Shown one piece after another: positions 12,322-24,267 of a stretch of 64,000 bases of DNA. Position numbers and translations under genes: made by a program. The DNA is taken from positions 1,550,001-1,614,000 of the forward strand of contig OZ199838.1 in assembly GCA_964304625.1 (NCBI GenBank), in the 5' to 3' direction. Every line of letters begins with the position of its first letter. Within the stretch, counting starts at the first letter, position 1. The notes under the pieces were generated by a model that saw nothing but the letters and a program-made list of their open reading frames with translations, made no database searches and was not told where the DNA came from. The DNA is from Kudoa neothunni. Its lineage: Eukaryota; Cnidaria.

Positions 12322-12568
12322 TGTTCTATCAGTTCTATCAATTCTGTCAATTCTATCAATTCTGTCAATTCTATCAATTCAATTCTATCAATTCTGTCAA
12401 TTCAATTCTGTCAATTCTATCAATTCTGTCAATTCTATCAATTCAATTCTATCAATTCAATTCTATCAATTCAATTCTATCAATTCTGTCAATTCAATTC
12501 TGTCAATTCTATCAATTCAATTCTATCAATTCTATCAATTCTGTCAATTCAATTCAATTCTATCAATT
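12322..12568. repeat. 9-mer minisatellite TTCTRTCAA
   Basis: About 245 bp made of TTCTATCAA and TTCTGTCAA units, repeatedly interrupted by an extra TTCAA. On the plus strand two frames stay open through it, giving serine/isoleucine/asparagine-rich readings that are repeat artefacts, not proteins. The array starts right after a GC-rich stretch (GACCGCGCGC). Confidence 0.9.
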
Positions 12569-13207
12569 AACGTCTTGTAAGTGATTCCAAAACATGGTTA
12601 TTTTTGTTCTTAATAAATTGTTTTCACAATCACTAAAAGAAACCCGAAAATTTTTAATTTTTAATAATATTACGTCCATTATAACAATTATTTTTTCGCG
12701 CCAAAAGTGTTCCTCAATTTTTTAATTTAAATCTAAATTACATAATATTTTTCAATCGATGGATGATCCTAACTATATCTCTTCTAATGATGTTACGTAT
12801 GTGGAAAATTTGAAAATATCCTACAAAGGTGTCGGTTATCCATCCTATAGGTGACGAATTGGCTAAAATCGAGCTATACACATGTAAGAGTATATGGAAA
12901 AAAGAGCAGATTATTTTAGAAAGTCGAAACAAAAAAATGAACGTTCACGTATCTTTATCACGTGCGCGCCTAAAAGCTATTAAGAATTACACGTCTACGA
13001 GGCCTAATTCGTACTTTTCCCCACAGAAATAAGCAGGCGCGCACGCAAAAAAGAAACATGGCAATAAAAAATAAAAATCATTATTATACTATTCTTCATT
13101 ATTAACACAGGTTGTAGAGTTGATTGGTGATGATGGACATGAGGGTTTGGTTGTGAAAAGGGTGTCACTCTTAATTTTAAACTCTACAACAATAAACGAA
13201 TTATAAA
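12569..13207. other. intergenic, no gene assigned
   Basis: Contains an 11-bp inverted repeat CGTGCGCGCCT (about 12960) / AGGCGCGCACG (about 13034), GC-rich against its surroundings. Overlapping open frames on both strands at 12738-13032 do not resemble a protein family. Confidence 0.5.
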
Positions 13208-15462
13208 TTACGCCAAAAAAATCAATATCAATCCCATACTATTGTATACATCGAACAATTCCTCTATATGTGTTTTCAGATCATCATCCAACTGGTTGCA
13301 ACTATAAAAATTTCAATCAAACAAACTTTCACCAAACAAAAACGCAAACTTTTGAGTGTCAATTATTGTCCGCAGTAATTTCGTCACGTAATCCTTAAAT
13401 TTGAAAGTGCTGGATATAACAGAGGCAATCTCTGGGTTTATTTTACACGTCCGATTCAGATTACTATCGCCCAAGTAACCATTGACAAGTAGTGTCCAAT
13501 ACTAGAACGAAACAACCCCAATTAACCACATAACAACCAAACACACAATACATACGCTAATCGGTACAGGAGATTGTTGGAAGTACGGCTTACAACACAG
13601 AGGGCAAATGTAATTAGGTGGGATTTGATCATATGACACAAATCCCACACAATGGCCATGCTGCCAATGGAAACAATGCTCACACTATTCAAATGTACAC
13701 ACTATTAAACGCTCACAAACAACTCTACAACAATACCTGTAACATTATACCATCATCTTCTTTGGAACTGCAAATACATTGTACAGCGCCTTCATTGAAC
13801 AATGAGGACATTGAATTTTGGTTGGTTGTTGGTGGCTTGTCCTTTTCGTTGATCAGCGATTCGGAGACTTCATTCATTGAAATGCGATTTTGATCATTAA
13901 TCGATAGGATATCACGACTATCCACCTTGGAAACCAACTGAGTTTCGTCCAATAACGAACCCTTATCTACAGTGCAACCATTACGTTCGGCATTGGAGCT
14001 TGTGGGGAATTCAGTGGTGACATCGTGAGGTGTTGGTACTATTGAGGTGGTAACTCCACAGCAGGAAACATCGTTAGTCACATGATCGATGATTTTGGTG
14101 ATATTGGACTTTCTCCTTTTAGAAATTCATCCAAAAACTACAACAACCATTAGGTACCTGTTGTTTTGGTTGGATGGTGGTCGTTTGTTGGACCTTTTGG
14201 AATTATTTTTGGAGGATTTAACGATTTTGGCTGCTGTCACTTTTTGTTTGTTTTGAAGTTTAGAAGCCGAACTTTTAACATTGCTGTTATTGCTGTTGTT
14301 ATTATTGACAACGTGAGGTTGAGTAGGTTTCGACTTGACATTGGTGGGTTTCCGTGGTTCGCACGTAACTACCATGATAATTCAATACACCGCTTTTGTT
14401 GAATGAATCATCCACAACAATGGTTTCCAAAGAGTAACGTCTGTTAATTTTTCTGGTGTGGTACGCTTTAGAGGTACCATTGGTTGGACCGTTTAGCTCT
14501 AAGGGATTGCCTGCAGTGCGCTCCTCAATGACAAGCTCCTTTATTTTATTATCACCATTGTGTGAGAGAGATGACGCGCAATCGCAATTGGTGGGAGCGG
14601 TGGATTCCAGACTATCCGAAATCATGTTGTCACCAGAAGAATTGTGACTTTGTTGGTTTGAAGAACGTGTTGATGAACCATCAACCACCACATCAGTAGT
14701 AGAGATAATAGTGGATTTAGCATCATCTACATTTGAAGTATTTGAGGGGAGAAAAGTGGATTTGGGCGGTTGTTTCACGTTCAACTGTTGTTCTAATTTG
14801 TTTTCACTAATGCGAACACTCAAAAACAACATCTATATACTTTTTGAATGTGTAATCCTATTAGAGAGTTGAATTGAATTTTTAGTGATAACCACAGCAG
14901 CAGCGGTGGTGGTGGGCTCATTCAAATTTTCAGCAGAATCAATTGAATCTTTGGTTTGATGTTCGGTTTTAACATTTTCCGCAATAATGAGTGGTCTTAT
15001 ACGTGTACTTCGTAAGGAGAGCCATTCGTCATTCTTCGAATTTTGGTTGTGATAATGGATTTTCAATCTTCTTTCACGTCGATTAATGGCAATAATCTTC
15101 GACAAATGCCTACAACCAAATTCATTAGAATTCATTAGAATCCATCAGAATCCATCAGAATACCATAATTTTGATTGTAACGACTTCACATCAACTTTAT
15201 CTCCTACTTGCCATTTGTATCTTCTCTTAGCCAAAAACTGATTCGAGGAGGATCTGCTTGTGTCCATTATGTCATTGGTTTTCCTTTTGGAGCTGGATGA
15301 CGACAGTTTTCCTACAATTGCTGTTGCCATGGTTCTATTGTTTTTGAATGTACTTTTTCGGAATCTTTTGTTGTTGTAGGTTCTCAAAGTGGGTTTGTTC
15401 TCGCTTTTTCCATTCAAACCCGAAGCTAGGTGATAGGTCTCAGCATTCACTTCGCCGTCCAT
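13208..15462 (-). CDS. PHF20: PHF20/MBD-R2-like Tudor and PHD-finger protein
   Basis: Chromatin reader of the kind found in the NSL/MOF acetyltransferase complex. Eight exons close in phase to 644 residues: 15462-15164, 15109-14841, 14792-14391, 14368-14158, 14115-13737, 13684-13556, 13501-13350 and 13301-13208. Residues of about 83-145 form a Tudor/chromo-barrel-like domain: WQVGDKVDVKSLQSKLW, ERRLKIHYHNQ, NDEWLSLRSTRIRPL. A low-complexity Asn/Ser/Lys linker follows. At about 506-555 is a complete PHD finger, CICSSKEDDGIMLQ then CEHCFHWQHGHC and YICPLCCK, closely like PHF20 (CICGFLEEDGFLTQCDYCQSWQH). The tail ends LDDDLKTHIEELF. The junction between exons 3 and 4 is ambiguous: a 22-nt intron, or an 84-nt one from an earlier weak donor. 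No THAP or MBD domain was seen. The symbol is by family, not proven orthology. Confidence 0.82.
15112..15160. repeat. 10-bp tandem repeat inside an intron
   Basis: First intron of the PHF20-like gene; the plus strand shows two TTCATTAGAA units followed by two TCCATCAGAA units and a partial one. It accounts for nearly the whole intron. Confidence 0.75.
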
Positions 15463-15949
15463 TGTTCAAAAGAACGATCGTGCATACACGTAATTAGTCA
15501 CGTGCTCGGTTTAACAACATAATCATCACCTAATACGTACTTGCGTTTAAGACGAAGTCACATTACCACTGGAGATAATACATATTGATGCCGTAAACCA
15601 ACCGGCTTCAATATGTATTGGGTGTGTTGAATGATCAATTGGAATAACACTGAGGTGGATAGCGAAAGGATAAAAATTCGGATATCAACGCTACCGAGGG
15701 AGTCGGCGCCCATCACATCCAATCAACAACACTTATGTGATAACGTAAACAATAAACACCACACTAATTAGGCTATCTTATCGGACATGTGAACCCACCT
15801 AAAAAACAATATAATCTCACACATTCTATCTAATAACCCACAATTGGATACCTATTCACAGATTTTATAATCGGGTGATTGAGGTTCAAGATAACAACCT
15901 TGAATATTGAAATCCCCCGCAATTAGCAAACCAATTAATAACTGGCTGA

Positions 15950-16249
15950 TTATTTGTGTTTCGGGGAAAGATTATGCTTCTTGAGAGACTCCAAATGATT
16001 AATCCATCGTAGATTTCTAGTCTCACAACTACCAAATACTTCAGCGTCCCAAAGGATATTGTTGGGAGATTTAAAATTGAGAGGGTCGGTTGCGTTCGTA
16101 TCTGTAAGAGATTTGGCAATGGGATTTTGGGGTTTGTTTCGGCTCGATTTGAATTGGGCCGGTGCAAACTCGGGCTCGGTGTTCACCTGATGATGGTCAT
16201 ATTTACGTTTTTTGTTATTGTATATGCGCGGAGTTTGTGCTGACACCAT
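15950..16249 (-). CDS. small hypothetical protein, 99 residues
   Basis: A single open frame from ATG 16249 to a TAA ending at 15950. The N-terminus is basic (PRIYNNKKRKYDHHQ). The middle carries SLTDTNATDPLNFKSPNNI and the end WDAEVFGSCETRNLRW followed by a Lys/His tail. Composition looks protein-like: balanced, no low-complexity drift, with tryptophan and aspartate clusters. I do not recognise a family. A splice to a further exon is possible, because an alternative frame stays open to about 15886 with a GTTGTT donor-like site. The basic region could bind nucleic acid or act as a nuclear signal, but that is a guess. Confidence 0.4.
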   Translation of the reverse strand: MVSAQTPRIYNNKKRKYDHHQVNTEPEFAPAQFKSSRNKPQNPIAKSLTDTNATDPLNFKSPNNILWDAEVFGSCETRNLRWINHLESLKKHNLSPKHK

Positions 16250-16323
16250 GTTTACGTTTGTCTAAGATTTAATTAGAAATTTTTCGACCGATAAAAAAGT
16301 AATTAAAATTATTAATTGTTGAT

Positions 16324-16449
16324 GAGAGATAATCAATATAATTATAATTTTTTAATTATTATATTTTAATTATTCTATTATTCAAGGAGAGATAATCAAT
16401 ATAATTATAATTTTTTAATTATTATATTTTAATTATTCTATTATTCAAG
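16324..16449. repeat. 63-bp tandem duplication
   Basis: Two essentially identical 63-bp AT-rich units, 16324-16386 and 16387-16449, each starting GAGAGATAATCAATATAA. The next unit is cut off after GAGAGATAA. A recent unequal or slippage duplication. Confidence 0.9.
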
Positions 16450-17614
16450 GAGAGATAACCTCCCAACTCGATACTACAATTTACTAGTGAACGATATTCA
16501 ATGTAAGGCTGTAAAATGTAGAGAATAGGCATTTCTTATGTGTTTATGTGCCTATGTGCTGCAATCTTTAGGAGTTTGTCTGTAACTCGATTTTTTATAT
16601 TTAGCTTTAATTTTAAAGAAATGAGCACAGAGAATCATAAAATTGACTAAGAGCAATTAGAAAATACTTGATCAACAGTGGCAACGTTGTTTTTATCTTT
16701 CGGGTGAATCTCGAAGCTTTTGTGGTTTTTTGCAACGCCAGAATCATTTTTCCCCCAGTTGGACGACTGCGTACTAGGATGATGAAAGAACCTCCCTCTT
16801 CCCTTTGCCATTGGTCACTGTGTTGATTGCGTGCGCGTGTTTGATATTAACTGAATAAGTTTTATCAGAAAATTTAGTATAATCTATGTAGGTATCGTTT
16901 ATTCACGAATTAAATGAACGATAAAAATTTAAGTAACACATTCATATGCTCAGTTACTGTTATCAATGAAATATTGAGTTTTAATTGTAATTAGATTGAA
17001 ATCAGAGTTAGTTGAAATCTAAAAGCCAGAGGGTTATTTGAAGAGATATTCTTTAATCCAGTAAAAATGTAGAATGTTCTGTTGTTCACAAAGCTTTTGC
17101 GTTTAAGTTTTGAGGTTATTTTGTAAATTTTGTTAGTTGTGCTCGTATAAATACTTCAAAAAATTTCTTTTAATAAAAACACAATTTTTTGTAGAGTTAA
17201 TTATAATTCATTCGTATTTAATCGTTTTTTAACCAAATATTTTGGGTCAAAGGTGTGAGAAACTCTCAGGTCTCGATTACCTGGGAATTTTATGCAAGGC
17301 GTTGGCTATTGGCATTGACACTGAAGTTTTTAATTCTTTTATAAACATTAATTTGAAGGTTTTTTCACTTTTTGTCGGATGTGATACATTCTTATACAAT
17401 TATAATTAGCGAAATTAATCAAAAATATTATTTATGAATATTCGTTCATATTTATATAAATTAATATTAGAATAGGCCCAATAACGTCATATAGTTAAAT
17501 ATGAATAGATTAAAAATACAAGATTCCATTTTTTAGTGTTTCTAATCTTCTTGGTTCAACGACCCCCCATTAACTAAGCCAAATGAATACGAACCCCTGA
17601 GTGTATTAACTAAG
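16450..17614. other. intergenic, no gene seen
   Basis: AT-rich sequence with no open frame of quality on either strand. A short GC-rich patch at about 16770-16850 includes GTGCGCGTG but no recognisable element. Confidence 0.5.
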
Positions 17615-17616
17615 TA

Positions 17617-18022
17617 GAGTGCAACATCGGTGTTCGACCAAAAATTTTGATTCGGAAATATTTTCTAATTCAAACACATATAGAATTAGTATTCAGAATA
17701 GATCCAATTAGAGAAAAGTGCTTACTGAAGAAAATTTGTACAGTTAAGTTGTGTGAACATGTCATCGAAAGAAAAACCTTTATAATCGATCGTATGACAA
17801 CCAAACAATATCTATCCTATATTTCACTCATATTATTATTATATTTTATTATATAAAATACAAGGTATGCTAGGATTTTAATAAACAAGAATAATAATAA
17901 TAGTCATTTATTTGATGAGTGGTATGGGTAAACTAATTTCCATTGTTTTACATGGGAAAAATTGACTTGGAATTCGAATACACTATTAGAACGGATTATG
18001 GTCGAAATACGAGGTTGCACTG
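17617..18022. mobile_element. Tigger/pogo-type MITE with TA target duplication
   Basis: Terminal inverted repeats GAGTGCAACATCGGTGTTCG (left) and, reverse-complemented, CAGTGCAACCTCGTATTTCG (right) match at about 20 of 24 positions over the full repeat. TA dinucleotides flank both ends (17615-17616 and 18023-18024). The 406-bp body has no transposase. A CAGTRCAACCTC start with TA duplication is typical of Tigger/pogo non-autonomous elements. Confidence 0.8.
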
Positions 18023-18024
18023 TA

Positions 18025-19048
18025 ATAAAAAGAATTATGCGCTTGTTTTAGCCTTATTTTCAAAAAGTAATGAAAGACTCAACATAATAACTTAATAGGA
18101 ATAATTTATATAAAGCTGAAAAGTTAAATTACGCAGGAATATTCATTAACTTTAATATTATACTTTTCACATTTTTCGAAACAGATTAATAAATTAATTA
18201 ATTTTTACAAATCAAATTTAAAGTAATTAATCTTTAAATGAAATTAAAAAAAGATAACGCTATTTATTATCCTATTTGGTATTATCTAAGGATGTAATTT
18301 TTCTATCAAAACATTAATCTTAGTAATCGTAGATTTTCTGTTAAAAAACGGCTTTTTTATGATCGATATTATTTTTTGCAGCGTTAATCTCTATAATAAA
18401 AATTTCAAAAATAATAATAATAATAATAATATAAAATAAAACATAAACACATATGGTTTTATTGGAATTGAAAAATATTTTTTAATTCTGTGAAATAATG
18501 TGTTGTTGTTGTTGTTGTTGTTTAATTTTCTGTTTCTTTTTTTCGGAAAGATGGTCTTTCCAAAGCTATCTTATTTATCGATTAATTTTTGGGATTACTC
18601 TTGAATAAACGAATATTAACATTAGGTAAATTCAAATTAAATAACAATTCAACTTGATAAAATTGATATTAATATTCAAATCTCTAACACGACCACATAT
18701 TCTAAATTAATTATGAGAAACAGTTTTTCAGAGGGCCCGCATTTTATATCATAATCTTAATGCTCAAAAGATGATGAAACACAAAATATCTAACAAACAA
18801 AAATTGACCTGAGATAAAATAGCACTATGCAATTACATGATAACAGAATTAAAAAAGAAATAATAGATAAATTATATTCATTCCAATTATTTTTATTTGC
18901 ATTACATATAGATGATTTCATTATTTTTACGATTATTACGATATTTGGATAGTGTAAAATGCGAATTAAAAAATGAACAATTGACTAAGAGAAATAAAAG
19001 TTATGCCAAACAAACATGGAACACAGATACAGAAAAATCAAATTAGAT
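18025..19048. other. intergenic, microsatellites only
   Basis: Contains an (AAT)n tract near 18410-18435 and a (TTG)n tract at about 18501-18521. No gene seen between the MITE and the 3' end of ACOT7. Confidence 0.55.
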
Positions 19049-20354
19049 TTAATTTTTCTTTCGGTTCAAATACCTCTTTTCTCCCTCGATATAACGTTGT
19101 CGTTCTTCCTCAGTGGTCAATACCAATGGAGGCACATCCTTAAGAGGCGCTATAGGCGATGGTATTGTAACGTACGTGAAAAAAGAAGAGCAAATCAATT
19201 TTGGCGATCCACGATCTAAATATCAACGTTCAACCACTCACATCGAGTGATTAATCGTTTTTACGTGCGAATGGATCCTCCTCTATGGCAACTACGTCCA
19301 CATCAATGGTACGCTTGCTACAAAACACCACTCTAGCAACCAAGAGTAAGAGTGTGCCTTGGTAGGTGGATGCATGAAAATCGACTGCCTCTAAATAAAA
19401 ATTTTTAGAAAATATTTATCTAAAGTGAATGTGGAAAAAACCGCATGAAAACAAATAAAGCTTTATTCCTACCTAAACATCCAGTAACAGCGATATTTCG
19501 ACAATATTTGAAGGCTGAGATAGCAGCTAATTCATCCATCTTTTTCAATAGACATCCCCCAGTCAAAATACCACTTGATGTGCACTCGGAGCGTGTAACC
19601 AAATGATAGCTGATCGTTGTAGAAGCAGCTACCGTGTGGGCTCCGTCACCAACATCGGTGCTAGGGAGTGACAACGAATGCATAAATATTTTAACTGACA
19701 TTTTATTAAGCGACTCCATCAATTTCTTCTAATTTTTAGTTTTCAATTTTTTCAACGAAAAGAGGCTATAGCGACTAAATACTTCAAAAAGAGGGAATTT
19801 TTTCCGATTTTCCTTATTATTTTGGGCTGACTCATGTAGATCCTTTTCCAACTGAGTGTCATAGCACACAACTTGAGGAACAGGAACTGGAGTAACTTTA
19901 TGCGCTACATTATCTATTATAGTGCCACAATACCACAGAGTTGACCTATTATCAATGATAGTTATTATTTTTGTGTTGGATCACTTGGTCCAACAACATA
20001 CATGCATTTCAGCTGTTGTTCACCGTTAGTAAGATTATTAGCAAACACATTCACTTTTACGCATAGAGTTTTTTCTGTCGAAAATTGAATAGTCGCTTTC
20101 ACTACTGCAACCTCTTCAATGTCGATTTGCATTATAAATGTGGTGCGCTCAATTCGACATAATAATGGTATTATTCTGTGATCACTGTTTCCTTCCTTAT
20201 TACAATGCTTATAGCACGCAATATAACCTGCTTCTTCAATCAACTGAAGAATGGTGCCCCCGTGCACCTTACCTAGAATGTTTGCATCGTTAGGGTTGAG
20301 TATTCTACATACTTCAACATTAGGTTCCAACAACCCCTCACGTCTCTCGGACAT
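19049..20354 (-). CDS. ACOT7: double-hotdog acyl-CoA thioesterase ACOT7
   Basis: Hydrolyses long-chain acyl-CoA to free fatty acid and CoA. Five exons, 20354-20002, 19945-19783, 19728-19473, 19390-19265 and 19215-19049, close in phase to 354 residues (human isoforms about 340-380). First hotdog domain: CRILNPNDANILGKVHGGTI and EEAGYIACYKHCN, as in mammalian ACOT7 (CRIMRPDDANVAGNVHGGTI, EEAG). STLWYCGTI ends domain one and a charged linker follows. The second hotdog domain begins HLVTRSECTSSGILTGGCLL and continues through AVDFHASTYQGT and RTIDVDVVAIEEDPF. The C-terminus is SSFFTYVTIPSP then TTEEERQRYIEGEKRYL. The second domain has TGG where HGG is usual, so that site may be altered; the first keeps HGG and EEAG. 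No mitochondrial presequence; probably cytosolic. Confidence 0.92.
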
Positions 20355-21720
20355 TTTACGCCGGCTGTAGATGAAGGCTTACCACGAATTTCGTTGCAAT
20401 TCGGAAAAGTAACAACCGCAGAAAATACACTCCAAGATATACGAAATTTACGTAATTCACTGGGAATTTATATGTTTTACGCGAGGATTAACAAAGATTC
20501 CTCCGTGCTGCCCTCAACGTTACAAAACCATTTGTTTACTTATTTTTATTGGATTGGGAATTGATTATACTGCAATAACATTTAGTTCGATTCCAGTTTC
20601 GTTTCTTATTCACAACAAGAAGATTATTGAATAATGTTTTTTAATTAATTGAAAATCATTAATTTTGTTTTCTAAAATCCAGCTTCTACTACAGACATCT
20701 GTTTACACCTACTTATCATTGATTTCGAATATTAATTAACTATTATGTTTTTCTTTCCTTTCAAAACCAATATATTGGGAATATATCGACTAGAAAACAA
20801 AAAATCCCGACTCCCCAGATCATTAGCAAATCTCATGTAGGTCGGACACCGTAAGCTGACAATTTATTATACGCTTAATCTGTTGATACACATTTATTGC
20901 TCTTTCGGCTTTTAATTCGAGAATTATTCTTACCTTAAACTCTATTTAATATGATCAAATCGAAAATGGGAATCCGCATTAAAGAATTTATTTTTATTGT
21001 AATATATCTTTTTTTCTTACTTGATAATTTTTAAAAATCTCACGCGACCTAAACTGACAATAAGTACTGTGTAACAAATGTTAAATTTTGGGATTTAATC
21101 CTAAAATATAAATCAGTGAGATTTACGAACCCTCACCAAATGATTAATTTAATTTTACATTCGTTTATTTTTAAATTAATATAGATTATTTAATAACTCT
21201 TTGTTTGTATTATTTATGATATATTTTGTTAATTCAATTACTCATTATTTTTCTAATTAAAATAAAGTACATAAAAGTGCTTAATGCAAGGATTCAAAAT
21301 GATACCTGTGCTCGATAATTATTTCAGTGCATTAAACTATTAGTTATGAAGCGTAACGTTTGTAACATCAACTTAAATTATAATAAATACAGCAATGTCT
21401 TGATACTGTGTTTTTTAATGTTTATTTTTAATTTATTGCTAAAATTATTAATTTAAATGTCGCGTTAGTTAGTAATTATCCAGCAGAATACACTTTAAAG
21501 TTTAATGAATTGAAAATTCATTAAACTTTAGAAATTATGTTGGACCCCGCTAATGAGTGAATAATTTTTTAATCTCATAATCCTAAAATTGCTTCAACCA
21601 AAAATTCATATTTAGCTGAATCCTAATAAAATATTGGGGGAAACTATCAGATCAGAATTGTATGATTCTAAAATAATAAAACAATTTAATGGTGAGTTGT
21701 AAGGGCTGTAAGCAAAGTTA
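20355..21720. other. intergenic, no gene seen
   Basis: 5' flank of ACOT7 and beyond. It contains a 21-bp palindromic stretch around 21499-21535 (TTTAATGAATTGAAAATTCA and its mirror), otherwise AT-rich and featureless. Confidence 0.5.
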
Positions 21721-21737
21721 ATATATGCACCATCAGC

Positions 21738-21792
21738 AACAGATCCATATGGCGCTACCGCCTTTTAAGCTACAGCTCTCGGGTTCAACTCC
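21738..21792 (+). repeat. tRNA-like SINE head (candidate)
   Basis: TGGCGCTACCGCCTTTTAAG followed by CTCTCGGGTTCAACTCCCAC resembles a tRNA A-box region, anticodon arm and B box (GGTTCAACTCC). The arms do not fold cleanly, so it is more likely a SINE head or tRNA pseudogene than a working tRNA. A related arrangement occurs at 58517-58560. Confidence 0.4.
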
Positions 21793-23276
21793 CACCCTAG
21801 ATCATTCCTTACACCTCTATTCGTTCAATTCCACCAAAGTCTCAGACATTATTAACTGTATCAATTCAATGATTTTTGCTTTAATTAAACATAAACTCAT
21901 CGATTTCAATAATGACTCCTAAACCATCAATTATCATATAGTCAAAATATAAAATATTTGTAACTATCTGCCTCACATACTTGCTGTAGTTTGACACAGT
22001 AATATTAGAATGATTCGACTTCGTATATAGTTGTGTGGATTCGACGTCAACCAACCAAAGATATTTATTTTTAGAAACCTGTTAACATAATCTCTACAAG
22101 TAGAAAACAAAGTGTTTTTAAACACTGTAATTTGCTTTCTACGCATCTATCTAGTGCATCTCTATTTTTGGGTGCTTTGAAAGTCCATTATTACGAAAAT
22201 CAAGAAAGAAGCTAATTTTGTTAAATTTCATTTTCGAACCAATAAAACTTAGTTTTCTCTTTGCTTGAAAAATGATCGTAAAATTAATGAACTGGAGGTA
22301 CAATGACGTTTTAGTTAAGAGCATAGCTTGGTCGCCTCGATAGATTAAGGAGCCAATGCCTCAGATAAATTATTGAATTAACATTCATACATAGAATATA
22401 CTCCCATTAATTATTTTATAGATTTAATTTGGAATTAATATATATATATATATAATAAAATGGTGCCCAAATCACTTAAATTATCATGTTTCTAAAATAT
22501 GCTGGTTTGGCATGTTTCAACTTACAATTAAACCTCTGATATGCAATAAAACTATTAATTATATTAATTAGTTTTAAAAATTTGAAAATGAATAAATATT
22601 TCTGTTTGACTTTTCGGCATTGTTTGAAATACCTCTTTTATATCAATTCTCTCATTATTTTGTAAAATAAAATTAAAACTACCGCCTAACTTTCTTTTTG
22701 TTGTTTTAAATGGATTTTATAAAATCTTGCATATGCTGATTAAAATATAATTTTCTGTGGTGCAGAGGACAAACACAATCTTTTAAATATACCATATGCA
22801 AGTAAGAATAAGATTATACATTTTACATACCCCCCATAATAATAATGTATTACAATATTCAGATTTTTTACATCAAAAATAGTTGAAAATTTAAAAAAAG
22901 AGAGTTATCAATCATCAAGCTCAGCATGGATATCGCTCCAGTTTAGCGTCGAATATGATTAAGTGCAATCTTAAGTATCTCGTCTACCGTTACGATAAAA
23001 TTTGATATCGAATAAGTCATTATTATTTGAATATCAAGTTAACGAATTCCTTAAAATTTGATTACATGCAAGAAATAGAATAAAATTTAACTCAAAAACA
23101 TGAGCATAACCGTATCGACATTTGGGAGTCAAAATGAAAGGGGTTTCAACTAGAACAAGCAAACATTGTAATTATAATCGATGCAACTAACACGAAAAAA
23201 CACACCACATAACTTTCAAAATTATCATATCAGCATAAAAATTACTAAAATTTAACCTAATCTAGCTTAACGTGTT
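21793..23276. other. intergenic, no gene seen
   Basis: AT-rich with a (TA)n tract at about 22438-22455. No open frame or splice pattern that I would defend. Confidence 0.5.
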
Positions 23277-23830
23277 CTATCCGTAAAATTCTTTGGTTAT
23301 GATATCATCGTGTTCGTATAACTCAAGAAGATGACGTTGATAACGATCAGGATAGTCCAACGAATCAATCATATAGTATTTGATATTTTCAAAATTTTCT
23401 CCATCTAAAAAGTCATCATAATTAAATCGCTTAAAAAGCAGGGAAGTGGATAATTACAAAAAAGTTTGCTAAATGCCACATATCTCTGATGATTCTGTCT
23501 TTTAATATGTTGGTAGTTCAAGTCTTCAACTGGGTCTTGTGGTGAAGACCGAAGAACATTAATTGAATTAAACGATTGTGGGGGATCGGTTATATGATTC
23601 TCATTGTGTCCACTTACAATATTACGAAAGCTGGCACTGGATTGTGATGAATCCGACTCCGCAGAGTAGTTAATCATTGAGCAGAATTGGCAAGAGTATC
23701 CATGGGTGTCACTACTGGAACCGCTGAATTCGGTGTATCTGTGTTTAGTGGATGGCGGGTTTTGATAAGAGTCAATCGAGTTGGACGACAGGTCAGAAGC
23801 TGAACTATTTTTACAGAATGGCCAATGCAT
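23277..23830 (-). CDS. unrecognised two-exon gene, 166-residue Ser-rich protein
   Basis: Exon 1 23830-23458 and exon 2 23404-23277 join in phase across a 53-nt GT-AG intron. The first half is rich in serine and asparagine (SSASDLSSNSIDSYQN, FSGSSSDTHG) and contains a single CQFC motif. The second half is more structured and acidic: DLNYQHIKRQNHQRYVAF, YMIDSLDYPDRYQRHLLEL and a final DDIITKEFYG. I do not recognise it. ATG 23830 (MHWPFCKNSS) is used, but the frame is open further upstream to an acceptor-like site, so a 5' exon may be missing. Conservation of the C-terminal block against another species would be the best test of reality. Confidence 0.5.
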
Positions 23831-24267
23831 TTCGGCCAAAACAGCAGATACTCGAATCAATCAACAGCTCCAACAGTGGGCGGTACTTAATACTCAACAA
23901 ACGCACAAATCAATTAGTGCCCTTTTTTTATTATCATAATCATTACACTAATCGTCATTAAACACCTTATGTGCTGCCCTACATATCTTGGTTTTGAACC
24001 TTTCATCGTGGAAACAATAATACGGTTAAGTTGAGTCAACAATGGCAAATTAGAGTTTTATAAAGGATATTTCATGAATGATATTTAAATAATAAACCTA
24101 TTTTTAATCGAAAATTCACGTATAACGGTCAACCGGATAATCAGTTGGTCCTCAAGTTAGTAAATCAGCTTATTTAGTATTAAGTAAATAATATCCATTT
24201 TGAGTGGTTACAATCCCTCCACCTGTTTACATATTTATGTTTTGTTTGTGTGACAAATATTTATAAA

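Noticed and set aside
12265-12580. Open frames of 101 and 90 codons rich in Ser/Ile/Asn
   Set aside because: They lie wholly in a 9-mer minisatellite; the openness comes from the repeat.
14369-14390. Ultra-short introns of 22-27 nt in the PHF20-like gene and the 1267-2575 gene
   Set aside because: In each case another donor gives a normal 45-90 nt intron in phase (for example a GTATGC donor near 1887 or an 84-nt alternative near 14450), so tiny introns are not demonstrated.
21725-21922. 65-codon open frame MHHQQQIHMALPPFK
   Set aside because: Overlaps the tRNA-like patch and has no coding signature of its own.
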